Assembly (NCBI RefSeq): GCF_023715685.1
Contig: NZ_JAMBOQ010000015.1
Coordinates: forward strand, 1-48,476
Origin: Priestia aryabhattai
GTDB taxonomy: Bacteria; Bacillota; Bacilli; Bacillales; Bacillaceae_H
Direction of reading: 5' to 3'
Length of the DNA: 48,476 nt
Every line of letters starts with the position of its first letter. Positions within the stretch are counted from its first letter, which is position 1. The notes below the pieces were generated by a model. That model made no database searches. It had not been told where the DNA came from and was given only the letters and a program-made list of their open reading frames with translations. Positions 39,080 through 46,673 of the stretch are shown here, piece by piece. The position numbers and the translations under genes are program-made.

Positions 39080-39367
39080 TTAACATTCACGAACAAATAC
39101 AGAAACACCAAATACACCTAGTCTTTCACTAAATACCTGTTCAAATCCATTATCAAGTAAACATTCTACTGCAATTCTATAAACGTCACCTGTTTGTAAT
39201 AAACGTCGACATGGTCTAGCGTTTCCAATAACAGTTGCTTCTACAATTGTACGCGGAGCTCGTATATCTAAGGGATTTCGCTGCCAAAGGATAGTTACGA
39301 CATCAGGAGGTTGAGGGATAGATACATTACCAGTCCTAGTATAATTAGTTTTACTAAAATCACTCAT
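39080..39367 (-). CDS. Small hypothetical protein, probable spore-type gene
   Basis: 95 residues starting MSDFSKTNYTRTGNVSIPQP. This start follows AGAGGTGATTAAC; an ATG nine bases earlier overlaps the site. The body is beta-rich, with V-V-T-I-L-W-Q, I-V-E-A-T-V-I-G-N-A-R-P-C-R-R-L-L-Q-T-G-D-V-Y-R-I and a V-F-V-R-E-C end. No domain is recognised; the C-R-R-L and terminal Cys resemble the 893/45272 pair only loosely. A GGGACAAGCACATATT box upstream on the coding strand (complement of 39445-39460) matches the spore-type box of the genes at 39742 and 40728, which supports sporulation expression. Confidence 0.6.
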   Translation of the reverse strand: MSDFSKTNYTRTGNVSIPQPPDVVTILWQRNPLDIRAPRTIVEATVIGNARPCRRLLQTGDVYRIAVECLLDNGFEQVFSERLGVFGVSVFVREC

Positions 39368-39678
39368 GTTAATCACCTCTTTTCTTCTCTATATTAGATG
39401 AAAGTAAAAAGGCGATTGCTTGTACTACTGCTGATTTTCAAAAAAATATGTGCTTGTCCCATAATACTTTTCTATACAAGACAAATGATCTTTACATGTA
39501 ATAAGTCCTTCTGTTTTTTTAGGATTTTAATTTGGTTATTTTCATAAGTAACTAAAATTGGGTTTATGTGAACTAACTTTGTATAACGATATACAATTTC
39601 AAAATATATTTATTGTTTATTATTAAAACGTCATAAGCTGTTCTTGTTTTATCTTTTTTTAAAATAAGTCTCATATCA

Positions 39679-39720
39679 TAGGACAAGCATACAAGCATAC
39701 TTTCTATTAGTGAATACCAT
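39679..39720 (+). promoter_or_regulatory. Spore-type promoter region of the 39742 gene
   Basis: TAGGACAAGCATACAAGCAT fits the SpoIIID consensus WWRRACARNY over TAGGACAAGC. It is followed by ACCATATATAGA, which partly fits a sigma-K -10 box. The same arrangement precedes 40728 and 46023. Confidence 0.45.
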
Positions 39721-39741
39721 ATATAGAAATATAAAGAAAGG

Positions 39742-40482
39742 GTGATTAAGATAAAAAAATATAAGTGTCACTATAACGATGAAGATGGTAATTATTATGT
39801 AGACAATTCTTATCCGCAGAAAAAGAAAAAGAAAAAAGAATCACATGACTGTTGCTATGATTATGATCATAAAGAAGATAAAGAATCATATAACTGGTAC
39901 TGTGATCATGATCATAAAGAAGATAAAGAATCATATAACTGGTACTGTGATCATGATCATAAAGAAGATAAAGATAAAGAATCACATGACTGTTACTGTG
40001 ACCATGATCATAAAGAAGATAAAGATAAAGATAAAAATAAAGATAAAGGGAAATTAGTTGAATTTGCTTATCAAAATGCATCTCCTATTTCTAATCTTCC
40101 CCCTGGACCAGGTGGTCTAGCACTTCCTCAAACTGTCGCAGCCGTTACACTAAATGAAGTAAAGGCAGGTAACGTTGTATCATTAAATGGACTCTTCCAT
40201 ATAAACAATGATAGTCCTGCAGTCCAAGATTTAGTAGCCAATATTTATAGAGGTATCCCATCGCCAGGTAACCTTATCTATCGGAAAGTAATTGAGATTG
40301 ATAAGGCTGAATTCGTGAATGATGACTTTACTGAAGTCGTAGTTCAATACGTTGATGATAGCTTTAGAACTACTCAAGAAAATGTAACCTATACTTTAGT
40401 TGCAACACAACGTACTGGTTCAGGCCTCTTCCTTGCTGGTCCAATTACTTTTACTGCAACAGAAATTAAAGGGCCATTTTAG
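39742..40482 (+). CDS. Spore-surface-like protein: shared N-terminal module, Asp/His/Lys repeats, beta-rich domain
   Basis: 246 residues. Residues 1-28 (KKYKCHYNDEDGNYYVDNSY) are shared with the genes at 40728 and 46023. Residues about 30-105 are imperfect repeats of D-H-D-H-K-E-D-K-E-S-Y-N-W-Y-C, a Cys/His/Asp-rich, possibly metal-binding stretch. From about 107 a beta-rich domain (L-V-E-F, P-G-P-G-G-L-A-L-P-Q-T) is paralogous to that of 35116-35889. The GTG start almost touches the AAAGGG site. An ATA codon four triplets on has better spacing, so the true start is uncertain. Probably an exosporium or outer-coat protein; inference. Confidence 0.7.
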   Translation: MIKIKKYKCHYNDEDGNYYVDNSYPQKKKKKKESHDCCYDYDHKEDKESYNWYCDHDHKEDKESYNWYCDHDHKEDKDKESHDCYCDHDHKEDKDKDKNKDKGKLVEFAYQNASPISNLPPGPGGLALPQTVAAVTLNEVKAGNVVSLNGLFHINNDSPAVQDLVANIYRGIPSPGNLIYRKVIEIDKAEFVNDDFTEVVVQYVDDSFRTTQENVTYTLVATQRTGSGLFLAGPITFTATEIKGPF

Positions 40483-40610
40483 GAAAATTAAAGATTTCGA
40501 AAAGAGAAGGTATTTTCCTTAGTTGAATGAGACTTCTCTTTTTTATATAAACTCACTGTATTAGTATGTATACGTTATATGCACCTAGTTACCTTAAGGT
40601 AATTTATCAG

Positions 40611-40649
40611 AAAAAGGCTTTTGGATTTGATAATTCAAAAGCTTTTTTT
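40611..40649 (+). terminator. Terminator hairpin
   Basis: AAAAAGGCTTTTGG and the matching CAAAAGCTTTTTTT form a stem with a T-run, 130 bases after the stop at 40482. Confidence 0.6.
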
Positions 40650-40670
40650 ATTAAAAAGATTTTCCTATCA

Positions 40671-40715
40671 AAGGACAAGCATACAAACACTCTACTAACA
40701 AATGAATAAAATATA
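40671..40715 (+). promoter_or_regulatory. Spore-type promoter region of the 40728 gene
   Basis: AAGGACAAGCATACAAACAC, then AAAATATATAGAGA; the same pattern as at 39679 and 45957. AAGGACAAGC fits the SpoIIID consensus. Confidence 0.45.
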
Positions 40716-40727
40716 TAGAGATGAAGA

Positions 40728-40991
40728 ATGGGGGTGATTAACATAGAAAAATATTATTTTCATTATAATGATAAAGATGATAAATATTATGTAGACGAGT
40801 CTTATCCTCAGAAGAAAAAGAAAAAATCACATGACGGTTGTAAAGTTTATGTGAAAGTTAACTGCTGTTGCGATGACAAGAAAGACGATCACAAGAAGAA
40901 AGATTGCAGTTGCCATAAAAAACATCATCACAAGAAGAAAGATTGTGGTTGTCATAAAAAATATTATTATGAAGAAGAATCTGATTATTAA
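40728..40991 (+). CDS. Lys/Cys/His-rich spore-type protein with the shared N-terminal module
   Basis: 87 residues from the ATG (85 if the GTG two codons later is used). The N-terminal module INIEKYYFHYNDKDDKYYVD, then ESYPQKKKKK, is shared with 39742 and 46023. The rest is made of K-K-D-C-x-C-H-K-K-H-type units: VNCCCDDKKDDHKKKDCSCH, then KKDCGCHKK, ending YYYEEESDY. Eight or so Cys and many His could bind metal or cross-link the protein in the coat. Translation initiation is ambiguous as in the sister genes. Confidence 0.7.
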   Translation: MGVINIEKYYFHYNDKDDKYYVDESYPQKKKKKSHDGCKVYVKVNCCCDDKKDDHKKKDCSCHKKHHHKKKDCGCHKKYYYEEESDY

Positions 40992-41033
40992 TTTTTAAAT
41001 TAATAGTCCTCTTTACTTTCTAATTTAGTTCTT

Positions 41034-41093
41034 AAGAAAAAACTACTTATCATCTCGGTAGTTTTTTCTGTTTTTATGCTCTATGCACTATAC
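41034..41093 (+). repeat. Partial composite repeat
   Basis: The AAAAAACTAC / GTAGTTTTTT stem is followed by CTCTATGCACTATAC, equivalent to the GTATAC box. The GTTAAC box has decayed to TAATTACC. It serves as a terminator for the gene at 40728. Confidence 0.55.
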
Positions 41094-41249
41094 ATTTTTA
41101 ATTACCCTAAAACAGAATTACCTGTAGTTAACGGATCGCAATTTAGGCCGCAAATAAACCTCACCTAAGGATCTAACAACATATTAACACTTTATCAAAG
41201 CCTTATGAAGATAATCACCGATCTTTACACATGAAGGGAAGGTGTGAAA

Positions 41250-41421
41250 ATGTATAATAACGTAGACACATCATTTACTTCTGGAAAGAATGTTCCTTTC
41301 TCACCTGCTATATCTACCGGATATATAGCTCTCGTTTATGGATATAGCATTTACCATCGCACTACTATTTATTTTATTAATCATTATTGGTGCATGTACT
41401 TTCTGCGATTATAAAAGATGA
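41250..41421 (+). pseudogene. YjcZ-like gene broken by a frameshift
   Basis: After AAGGTGTGAAA an ATG opens MYNNVDTSFTSGKNVPFSP, then loses the family pattern. Another frame from 41338 gives DIAFTIALLFILLIIIGACT, the YjcZ hydrophobic helix, and stops at 41421. A small indel near 41320-41345 would join both. The second part alone has no ribosome binding site. Confidence 0.55.
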
Positions 41422-41441
41422 CCTAATCGTAGGCATCCAAC

Positions 41442-41481
41442 TGCCTGAAAAACTTCGGTTCGAATACTGAAGTTTTTCAGG
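41442..41481 (+). terminator. Terminator hairpin
   Basis: GCCTGAAAAACTTC and GAAGTTTTTCAGGC are perfect arms. Confidence 0.65.
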
Positions 41482-41529
41482 CGAATGGGCGGCAATAAAA
41501 GGGGTTAGATATATTTTGAACTCCCAAAA

Positions 41530-41817
41530 GGGACGCGTCACAGTAGCATTATGAGTCTACTTTTCCTCTTGCCAATACCCAGGCAAGCCTGTGCACTATC
41601 CTGAGCTAAAATTTACGAAGTTTACAAACCTTCACTTATGTTCACCATACTCATCTTCCCCTAGCAGTGTTCTGAGTCATTCACTGACTCTCCGTTTCCG
41701 CATTTCCACATGCAACCCACGAACCCGTTACCAGGTCCGCAGTTTTGGATGGAGATAGTTTTTGCGTCTAAACCAGGGGCGTGAGCCACACTATATAAAA
41801 GCGACTTCTTGCCGCAC
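41530..41817 (-). ncRNA. 5' fragment of a group II intron (domain I)
   Basis: On the minus strand it starts GTGCGGCAAGAAGTCGC, the group II 5' consensus, and runs about 290 bases in parallel with the intron at 44603-45122 before similarity stops near GGGACGCGTC. Domains V and VI are missing. The 5' exon side (TACATTATA) is the same repeat-box type as for the other intron. Confidence 0.7.
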
Positions 41818-42056
41818 TATAATGTAATTTATAGGTAGTCATAAAACAAAGTAAGAATTATACAGTTTGATCAACAGTTATAAGTCTTCTCATTTTTAGA
41901 GAAAAACCTTTCCTCCCACTTGGATTGTTTTTTCCCTTTTTTATAAACAATCATATAATCTCATTTTAATTGATTTAATTAACCTTAATAATCTCTAAGC
42001 ATATAATTCAATAATGAAATCTTTAAGTACTTCATTAACGTTAGGGAGGTATAGTT

Positions 42057-42386
42057 GTGGAAACAAGGAGTATTTTAATTGCATTAATTGGTGCCTGGTT
42101 TATTCTCGCACCTTGGGTTGTTGGTTTTTCAGATCAATCAGGAGCTTTGTGGTCAAGTATAATCTTTGGAATCATTCAGATTATCGTATCATTGTGGGTC
42201 TGTAACAAACCTGGTTGGACTTCATGGCAGAACTGGGTTTCAGTGCTTACTGGTGTCTGGTTTGTAATTTTTCCGTTTATTTATTCATTAACAAACGAAG
42301 AAATTTGGTCGAGTATAATACTTGGGATAATCACTATTATATTGAGCTTATTAAACTTGGGATCTAATTCTAAAAGTTTCGATTAA
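42057..42386 (+). CDS. SPW-repeat membrane protein
   Basis: 109 residues from a GTG seven bases after GGGAGG. Four hydrophobic helices in two related halves: ALIGAWFILAPWVVGFS, then SIIFGIIQIIVSLW, and VLTGVWFVIFPFIYSL, then SIILGIITIILSLL. The A-P-W and F-P-F positions correspond to the S-P-W signature of the SPW family, small membrane proteins of unknown function. The region before it shows no partner gene in the same orientation; a group II intron fragment lies upstream. Confidence 0.75.
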   Translation: METRSILIALIGAWFILAPWVVGFSDQSGALWSSIIFGIIQIIVSLWVCNKPGWTSWQNWVSVLTGVWFVIFPFIYSLTNEEIWSSIILGIITIILSLLNLGSNSKSFD

Positions 42387-42444
42387 AAAGTTAAATGAAT
42401 ATTGTTCAATATTTTAGGCATCTATGAAAATCCTTGCAATAGAG

Positions 42445-42491
42445 CAGAAAAAGACTATCCCTTTTCACTGGGAAAAGATAGTCTTTTTCTG
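42445..42491 (+). repeat. Terminator stem of a composite repeat beside the IS110 remnant
   Basis: CAGAAAAAGACTATCCC and GGGAAAAGATAGTCTTTTTC form the stem. It is followed by AAGTTGTATAGTAC, a GTATAC-type box, into which the IS110-like remnant runs. Confidence 0.6.
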
Positions 42492-42494
42492 TTT

Positions 42495-43570
42495 TCAAGT
42501 TGTATAGTACCGATGCAGAGCCTTTAAAGGCTCGATTATGTCGAATAAGAGACATAACAGTTCGAAAAAGCAAAGTCCACAATTTAGCCCTCCCCTGTTT
42601 GATAATTCGTGTTTGTCTTTATACTTTCCTGGGCTAGATTCTCGCAGATTTAATCCCGCGTATTTTAAAATTTGGTGTGCATTATCAAATTTTTTAATAT
42701 CACCTAACTCAGAATAAAGTTCAATAACAATTACCATCTCAACACCAGTTACAATCAGTATTTCAGCAATACCCGAAAGGGTGAGAACGGGTTTTTCTAA
42801 GCCTTCTTCTAGTGCACATATTTCTTCTGTCAGCATCTTATATCGTTTAATATTTATGGCTATTTCTCGTTGTACCATCTGTAGTCCAACGGTTAATCCT
42901 ATTGAACATACAGCGGCTTCTTGAAGTCGCTGTATGCGTTTGAAACCTGGTCACTGAACACTTCCATGAGTGGACCATATCTCTGCTACCCTTTCGGATG
43001 TCTTTCGATTAAGTTGAACTAGGAGAGGAATATACTCTAGTGTAGCCAAGTCCTTCTCTCCATTCCGGTTCTTAAAAACGGTTAAAAACTCTGGAAAATA
43101 CTTATCCAACCAAATTATGCCTCCGTCCTTGTAGAGCTTGTAAATCACCTACAATTTGATTCCTGCCTCCACTTCCACGTTTTGATCTATTGGTAAACGA
43201 GGATAAGAAAATCAATCACCTTTTATCAGTTGAGCGATAACTCTAGCATCCTTAATATCATTTTTCGTTGGAGAGTTTTCATTGAGCTCTTTACTTCGCT
43301 TAACGTGTAGAGGATTAGCGCCTCCCAAGGAGACAAGTCTCTCCTTTAGTGTATAGGCTAGATTTAATCAGTAATACCAACACAAACATCAGCTTTCTCA
43401 TGTTTGTGTTGCACCTCCTCCATCCAGACAAAGCAAGTATCAAACCCTTCTTTTGTATTCGTGGAGGTAAGAGATTTTCCTAAAACCTTTCCTCGACCAT
43501 CTTGCGCACGAGCAACATGCTTAAATTTAGCAATATCCACTCCTATAATTAGTGTATGGGGTGTAACTTG
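42495..43570 (-). pseudogene. Degraded IS110-family transposase
   Basis: The minus strand begins near 43567 with TLIIGVDIAKFKHVARAQDG, the N-terminal RNase H-like DEDD motif of IS110 transposases (D-I-A-K). It breaks after a stop near 43380, continues in pieces (LDKYFPEFLTVFKNRNGEKD), and ends with the Transposase_20 part: LSGIAEILIV, GDIKKFDNAHQILKYAGLNL, then R-E-S-S-P-G-K. Several stops and frameshifts show it is dead. It abuts a composite-repeat terminator on the left. Confidence 0.75.
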
Positions 43571-43833
43571 ATTTAACTTTTTGGGTACAATTCATAAGAG
43601 TTCTCCTTGAATAATGAACTGAAGTCATGGCAATGACCTTCTGCCTCATATTAAGGGGACTCTTTTATTTCAAGACACCAAGTAATTTCAAACAGGAATG
43701 CTAGTTGTAGAGGTAAATAATATAACCTGAAAGACTTCCCCTTCTTATAATTTGTTTATATGAATTTTTTAGTAACACAGACCAAGCAACCCGGTCATAT
43801 GCTGATGAATGAAAAATGAAAGGTTGTGAATAA

Positions 43834-44358
43834 ATGAACTATTATGTTTATATTCCATATTGTCCACTGATATATCTATATCAATCACCTGATCATAAAT
43901 ACAGAAATTCAAATCCTGGAGACATGTATTATACTCACCCTAATTATTTCGATTATCGTTTCTATTCTGTTCCAACTTATCATGAAATAGGATGCCAAAT
44001 TGACAAAAGGATAGTTAGAAAAGAAAAAGGTAACCTAGATCTCGATACTTCATCAAATTGTGATTCAGATCCTGATACTTCATCAAATCGTGATTCAGAT
44101 CTTGATACTTCATCAAATTGTGATTCAGATCCTGATACTTCATCAAATCGTGATTCAGATCTTGATACTTCATCAAATTGTGATTCGGATCTTGATACTT
44201 CATCAAATCGTGATTCAGATCTTGATACTTCATCAAATCGTGATTCAGATCTTGATACTTCATCAAATCATGGTCCATATGGTGATATATCTCTAATATA
44301 TCAACAGATGATTCATTCAAAAATAATACATCCAATGGGTCTAAATAAAAAATCATAA
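43834..44358 (+). CDS. Spore-type protein with a 10-residue tandem repeat (D-L-D-T-S-S-N-x-D-S)
   Basis: 174 residues after AAAGGTTGTG. The N-terminal 65 residues are Tyr/Pro-rich (MNYYVYIPYCPLIYLYQSPD), like coat proteins elsewhere in the window. Residues about 68-147 are eight copies of a 10-residue unit in which only two positions vary (N-C or N-R; D-P or D-L). The acidic Ser/Asp/Thr stretch could be an extended stalk or a phosphorylated or glycosylated region. The C-terminal 27 residues are not repetitive. No named family recognised. The repeat number may vary between isolates. Confidence 0.7.
   Translation: MNYYVYIPYCPLIYLYQSPDHKYRNSNPGDMYYTHPNYFDYRFYSVPTYHEIGCQIDKRIVRKEKGNLDLDTSSNCDSDPDTSSNRDSDLDTSSNCDSDPDTSSNRDSDLDTSSNCDSDLDTSSNRDSDLDTSSNRDSDLDTSSNHGPYGDISLIYQQMIHSKIIHPMGLNKKS
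44039..44278 (+). repeat. Eight copies of a 30-bp coding tandem repeat
   Basis: The unit GATACTTCATCAAATYGTGA, then TTCAGATCYT, repeats exactly every 30 bases with very few changes. The TTG/TCG (Cys/Arg) and CCT/CTT (Pro/Leu) variants alternate in the first copies, showing a 60-bp higher-order unit. Confidence 0.9.
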
Positions 44359-44392
44359 ACGAAAAAGTAATTGCCGAAAAGGGGGATAAGTT

Positions 44393-44421
44393 ATAAAAAA
44401 GGATAGTATCCTTTTTTATAT
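44393..44421 (+). terminator. Terminator of the tandem-repeat gene
   Basis: AAAAAAGGATA and TATCCTTTTTT are perfect arms around GTA or less. Confidence 0.7.
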
Positions 44422-44492
44422 AATTACTTACTATGCAATTAGCGTAGACAAAACTCATAATATTGTAAAAAAATAAAAAAACTAATCTATAT

Positions 44493-44602
44493 ATTGAGCA
44501 AACTAAAAAAGACGCTGCGAGACAGCTACTCAAAATCCTTGATGCAATAGGGAAAGAAAAGCCTATCCCTTTAGATTATATATGCTATACAAAGTCAATT
44601 AA
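44493..44602 (+). repeat. Composite intergenic repeat, copy E9, decayed and split by the intron
   Basis: TTGAGCAAACTA (H1 start) and GACGCTGCGAGACAGC (H2 region) at 44493-44526 are followed by a truncated stem and ATGCTATACAAAGTCAATTAA. The repeat resumes after the group II intron at 45123 (CATAATCACAGTTATAGG). Confidence 0.5.
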
Positions 44603-45122
44603 GTCGGGTAAGCGAAGGGCATCGCTGCCCCTCGGAACCATACGTGAGCCTTTCAACTCATACGTCTCAAGCCTCTCATTGCAGGTCTATTTGCTGTCGT
44701 ATCCTTTACCTTCTGTCACATCGTTTGATCTTGCGATCCCTCTATTGTTTACACAGATGACAAAGGGCTTACCAAGTTTCTCATCTTATAGATACAACCA
44801 GGTTAGGTGGGTTCTTTACTCCAGGCAGGATAAGGAACGCGTCACAGTAGCATTATGAATCTACTTTTCCTCTTGTCAATACCCAAGCAAATCCGTGTAC
44901 GACCTTGAGCTAACTGTTACGGAGCTTATAAAATTTACTTTCGTTCACCATACTCGTCTTCCCCTAGCGGTGTTCAGGGCCGTGCACTGACTCTCTTTTT
45001 CCCCATTTCCGCATGCAACCCACAATCCCATTACTACACCCGCAGTTTTGTACAGGGATAGTTTTTGTGTCTAAACTAGTACTCTATAAGTCACACTATA
45101 TAAAAGCGACTTCTTGTCGCAC
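44603..45122 (-). ncRNA. ORF-less group II intron, about 520 bp
   Basis: On the minus strand it begins GTGCGACAAGAAGTCGC and has domain I-type sequence for about 300 bases. A domain III-like segment (AACTTGGTAAGCCC) follows, then domain V (GAGACGTATGAGTTGAAAGG, then CTCACGTATGGTTC) and domain VI, ending CTTACCCGAC. No reverse transcriptase frame remains in domain IV. Exon joining restores ATTATG-TTAATTGACTTTG, matching the ATTATGTTAACTAACTTTG sequence of other composite repeats, so both borders are placed to the base. Whether domain I is complete enough to splice cannot be judged by eye. Confidence 0.75.
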
Positions 45123-45166
45123 CATAATCACAGTTATAGGTAGTTAATACATCTAGAATTCTACAA

Positions 45167-45201
45167 AAATATCCTCCAGTCAAGTAGTCTGGAGGATATT
45201 C
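45167..45201. terminator. Hairpin terminator downstream of the gene at 45272-45652
   Basis: AAATATCCTCCAG and CTGGAGGATATT are complementary; the same structure is at 787-820. Confidence 0.6.
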
Positions 45202-45271
45202 GTATTTAAATAATCATTCCTACAAGAATTCACACAAAATGAAACCCCTTTAGCTCCCAAGAGGCTTACTC

Positions 45272-45652
45272 TTATCTATTAATAACTGTACATCGTCTTG
45301 CACCTCTACGGATTAAACGCTCAGCTTCTCTCAATGAAATTGGAACAAGTACAGCTTTATCAACATCGTTTTCCACATCAAAAACCACAAATGCTTCCCC
45401 ACCTGCGATTAAAACACAAATAAATTCTACTTCTAAATCATCACAAGACCTAGGAAGAGAATTAACAATAGTACAACGTTGAATACCTCCTGCTAACAAT
45501 ATTCTAGCCTCTTGCTCAGATATTCGAATAAAAACAAATTCCTCTATTGCTACATTTCCAAATTCCACTTCAATTTCTACTAGAAGAAAGAATCTGTTTC
45601 CAATTTTCACTATACAATTTGCTCCAATCGAAATAATATCTTCTATATTCAT
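45272..45652 (-). CDS. Small acidic protein with internal duplication, paralogue of 893-1273
   Basis: 126 residues starting MNIEDIISIG after AAAGGTGGTGAAAAG. It differs from the protein at 893-1273 at only a small number of positions (for example V-E-F-G-N-V-A-I in place of V-E-E-G-N-V-E-I). The duplicated block also includes the downstream hairpin and the upstream promoter-region repeat at 45738-45817, but not the Tyr-rich coat gene that follows that repeat at 1563. Both copies are intact, so both are probably expressed. Function unknown. Confidence 0.75.
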   Translation of the reverse strand: MNIEDIISIGANCIVKIGNRFFLLVEIEVEFGNVAIEEFVFIRISEQEARILLAGGIQRCTIVNSLPRSCDDLEVEFICVLIAGGEAFVVFDVENDVDKAVLVPISLREAERLIRRGARRCTVINR

Positions 45653-45737
45653 TCTTTTCACCACCTTTAATACTATAGAATGCAAAAAGACGTAAAAACG
45701 TGTGGACAAACATAATCGGTAATGTGTGAATTTTATT

Positions 45738-45817
45738 TAGTTTAAATACCTAAAGTCAGGCTCGTTTTTAGATATAAGTTCATATCGATTCTCTCTTTAA
45801 ACATATAGTGTGTTTAT
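45738..45817 (+). promoter_or_regulatory. Promoter-region repeat, copy 3 of 3, without its gene
   Basis: Same sequence as 1427-1507 (TAGTTTAAATACCTAAAGTC through AAACATATAGTGTG), but the Tyr/Gln-rich gene is missing downstream. A small hairpin AAAGACCTTTCGGTCTC with a T-run (about 45881-45905) follows. Confidence 0.5.
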
Positions 45818-45956
45818 ACAATGCACAACGATATCCTTGCTTTCTTGCAAGTTTCATCCTGTCTAGCGTATTTTCATGATTAAAGACCTTTCGGTCTCTC
45901 TTTTTCCAATACTCTGTTATACACGTATCATTTGGGCTATTTTAATTCTAATCTCA

Positions 45957-46010
45957 TAGGACAAGCATACAAACACTTTTTCAATTAATGAGTATATTAA
46001 TATAGAAAAA
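45957..46010 (+). promoter_or_regulatory. Spore-type promoter region of the 46023 gene
   Basis: TAGGACAAGCATACAAACAC, then ATTAATATAGAA; the same box as at 39679 and 40671. Confidence 0.45.
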
Positions 46011-46022
46011 ATAAAAAGGTGA

Positions 46023-46385
46023 GTGATTACAATAAAAAAGTATTATTTAGATTATAACTCTGAAGATGATAGCTATTATGTAGATGAATCATATCCTCAA
46101 TACAGAAATAACAATGATCATAAAAAGAATAAAGAACCTGAGAAGATTTGTTTTAACATTAACATTCACAATAATCTAGCAAATCAAGGTGGGAATGCTG
46201 GAGTTAGAGAAAATGCAGAAACAGGCGGACAAATTAGTGGAAATGCTGGGCAAAACGCAAATCAAGGCGGGCAAATTGCTAAAAAGGGTGGACAAAACGC
46301 AAACCAGGAAGGTCAGGTCGCCAGCAAGGGTGGAAAAAACAAACTAAAAGAATTTAATTTAGAAGAGGAAATGGAAGACGAGTAA
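46023..46385 (+). CDS. Gly/Asn/Gln-repeat spore-type protein with the shared N-terminal module
   Basis: 120 residues from a GTG. The first 28 residues (ITIKKYYLDYNSEDDSYYVD, then ESYPQ) are the module shared with 39742 and 40728. After a charged linker comes a low-complexity region (about 55-105) of units such as G-G-Q-I-S-G-N-A-G-Q-N-A-N-Q, then an acidic end (LKEFNLEEEMEDE). The repeat may form a glycine-rich fibre or collagen-free stalk. AAAAAGGTGAG lies only a few bases before the GTG, so the start is uncertain as in the sister genes. Probably spore surface; inference. Confidence 0.7.
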   Translation: MITIKKYYLDYNSEDDSYYVDESYPQYRNNNDHKKNKEPEKICFNINIHNNLANQGGNAGVRENAETGGQISGNAGQNANQGGQIAKKGGQNANQEGQVASKGGKNKLKEFNLEEEMEDE

Positions 46386-46406
46386 AAAACCCAAATTAAC
46401 TTAATT

Positions 46407-46546
46407 TAAGTAGACTACTCAAGACGCCGTGAGGCATCCAATAATCAAACACGAATCTCTTCTTCAAGAGCAGAAAATCAACCTTTAGGACTCAGAGGTT
46501 GGTTTTCTGTTTTTTAAGATGACTATGATATACAACCTTAGTTAAC
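46407..46546 (+). repeat. Composite intergenic repeat, copy E6
   Basis: A degenerate H1 (46407-46422), H2 GACGCCGTGAGGCATC (46423-46438), a stem with CAACCT / AGGTTG (46471-46509), GATATAC, and GTTAACATAAT from 46541. It directly follows the gene at 46023. Confidence 0.7.
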
Positions 46547-46673
46547 ATAATGTACGTTATCTGTAATTGCTATATATACAGTAAGGACAAATAAAAAAAG
46601 CTAGCATGAAGCTAACTTTTTAAAATAGGAAATAAAGCTAAATAATAATTAAAATAAAAATGATGTTTAATTA

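Noticed and set aside
44015..44533. Minus-strand 172-residue open frame with N-H-D-L-M-K-Y-Q-D-L repeats
   Set aside because: Antisense shadow of the 30-bp tandem repeat. The period is a multiple of three, so all frames stay open; the plus-strand gene has the good ribosome binding site.
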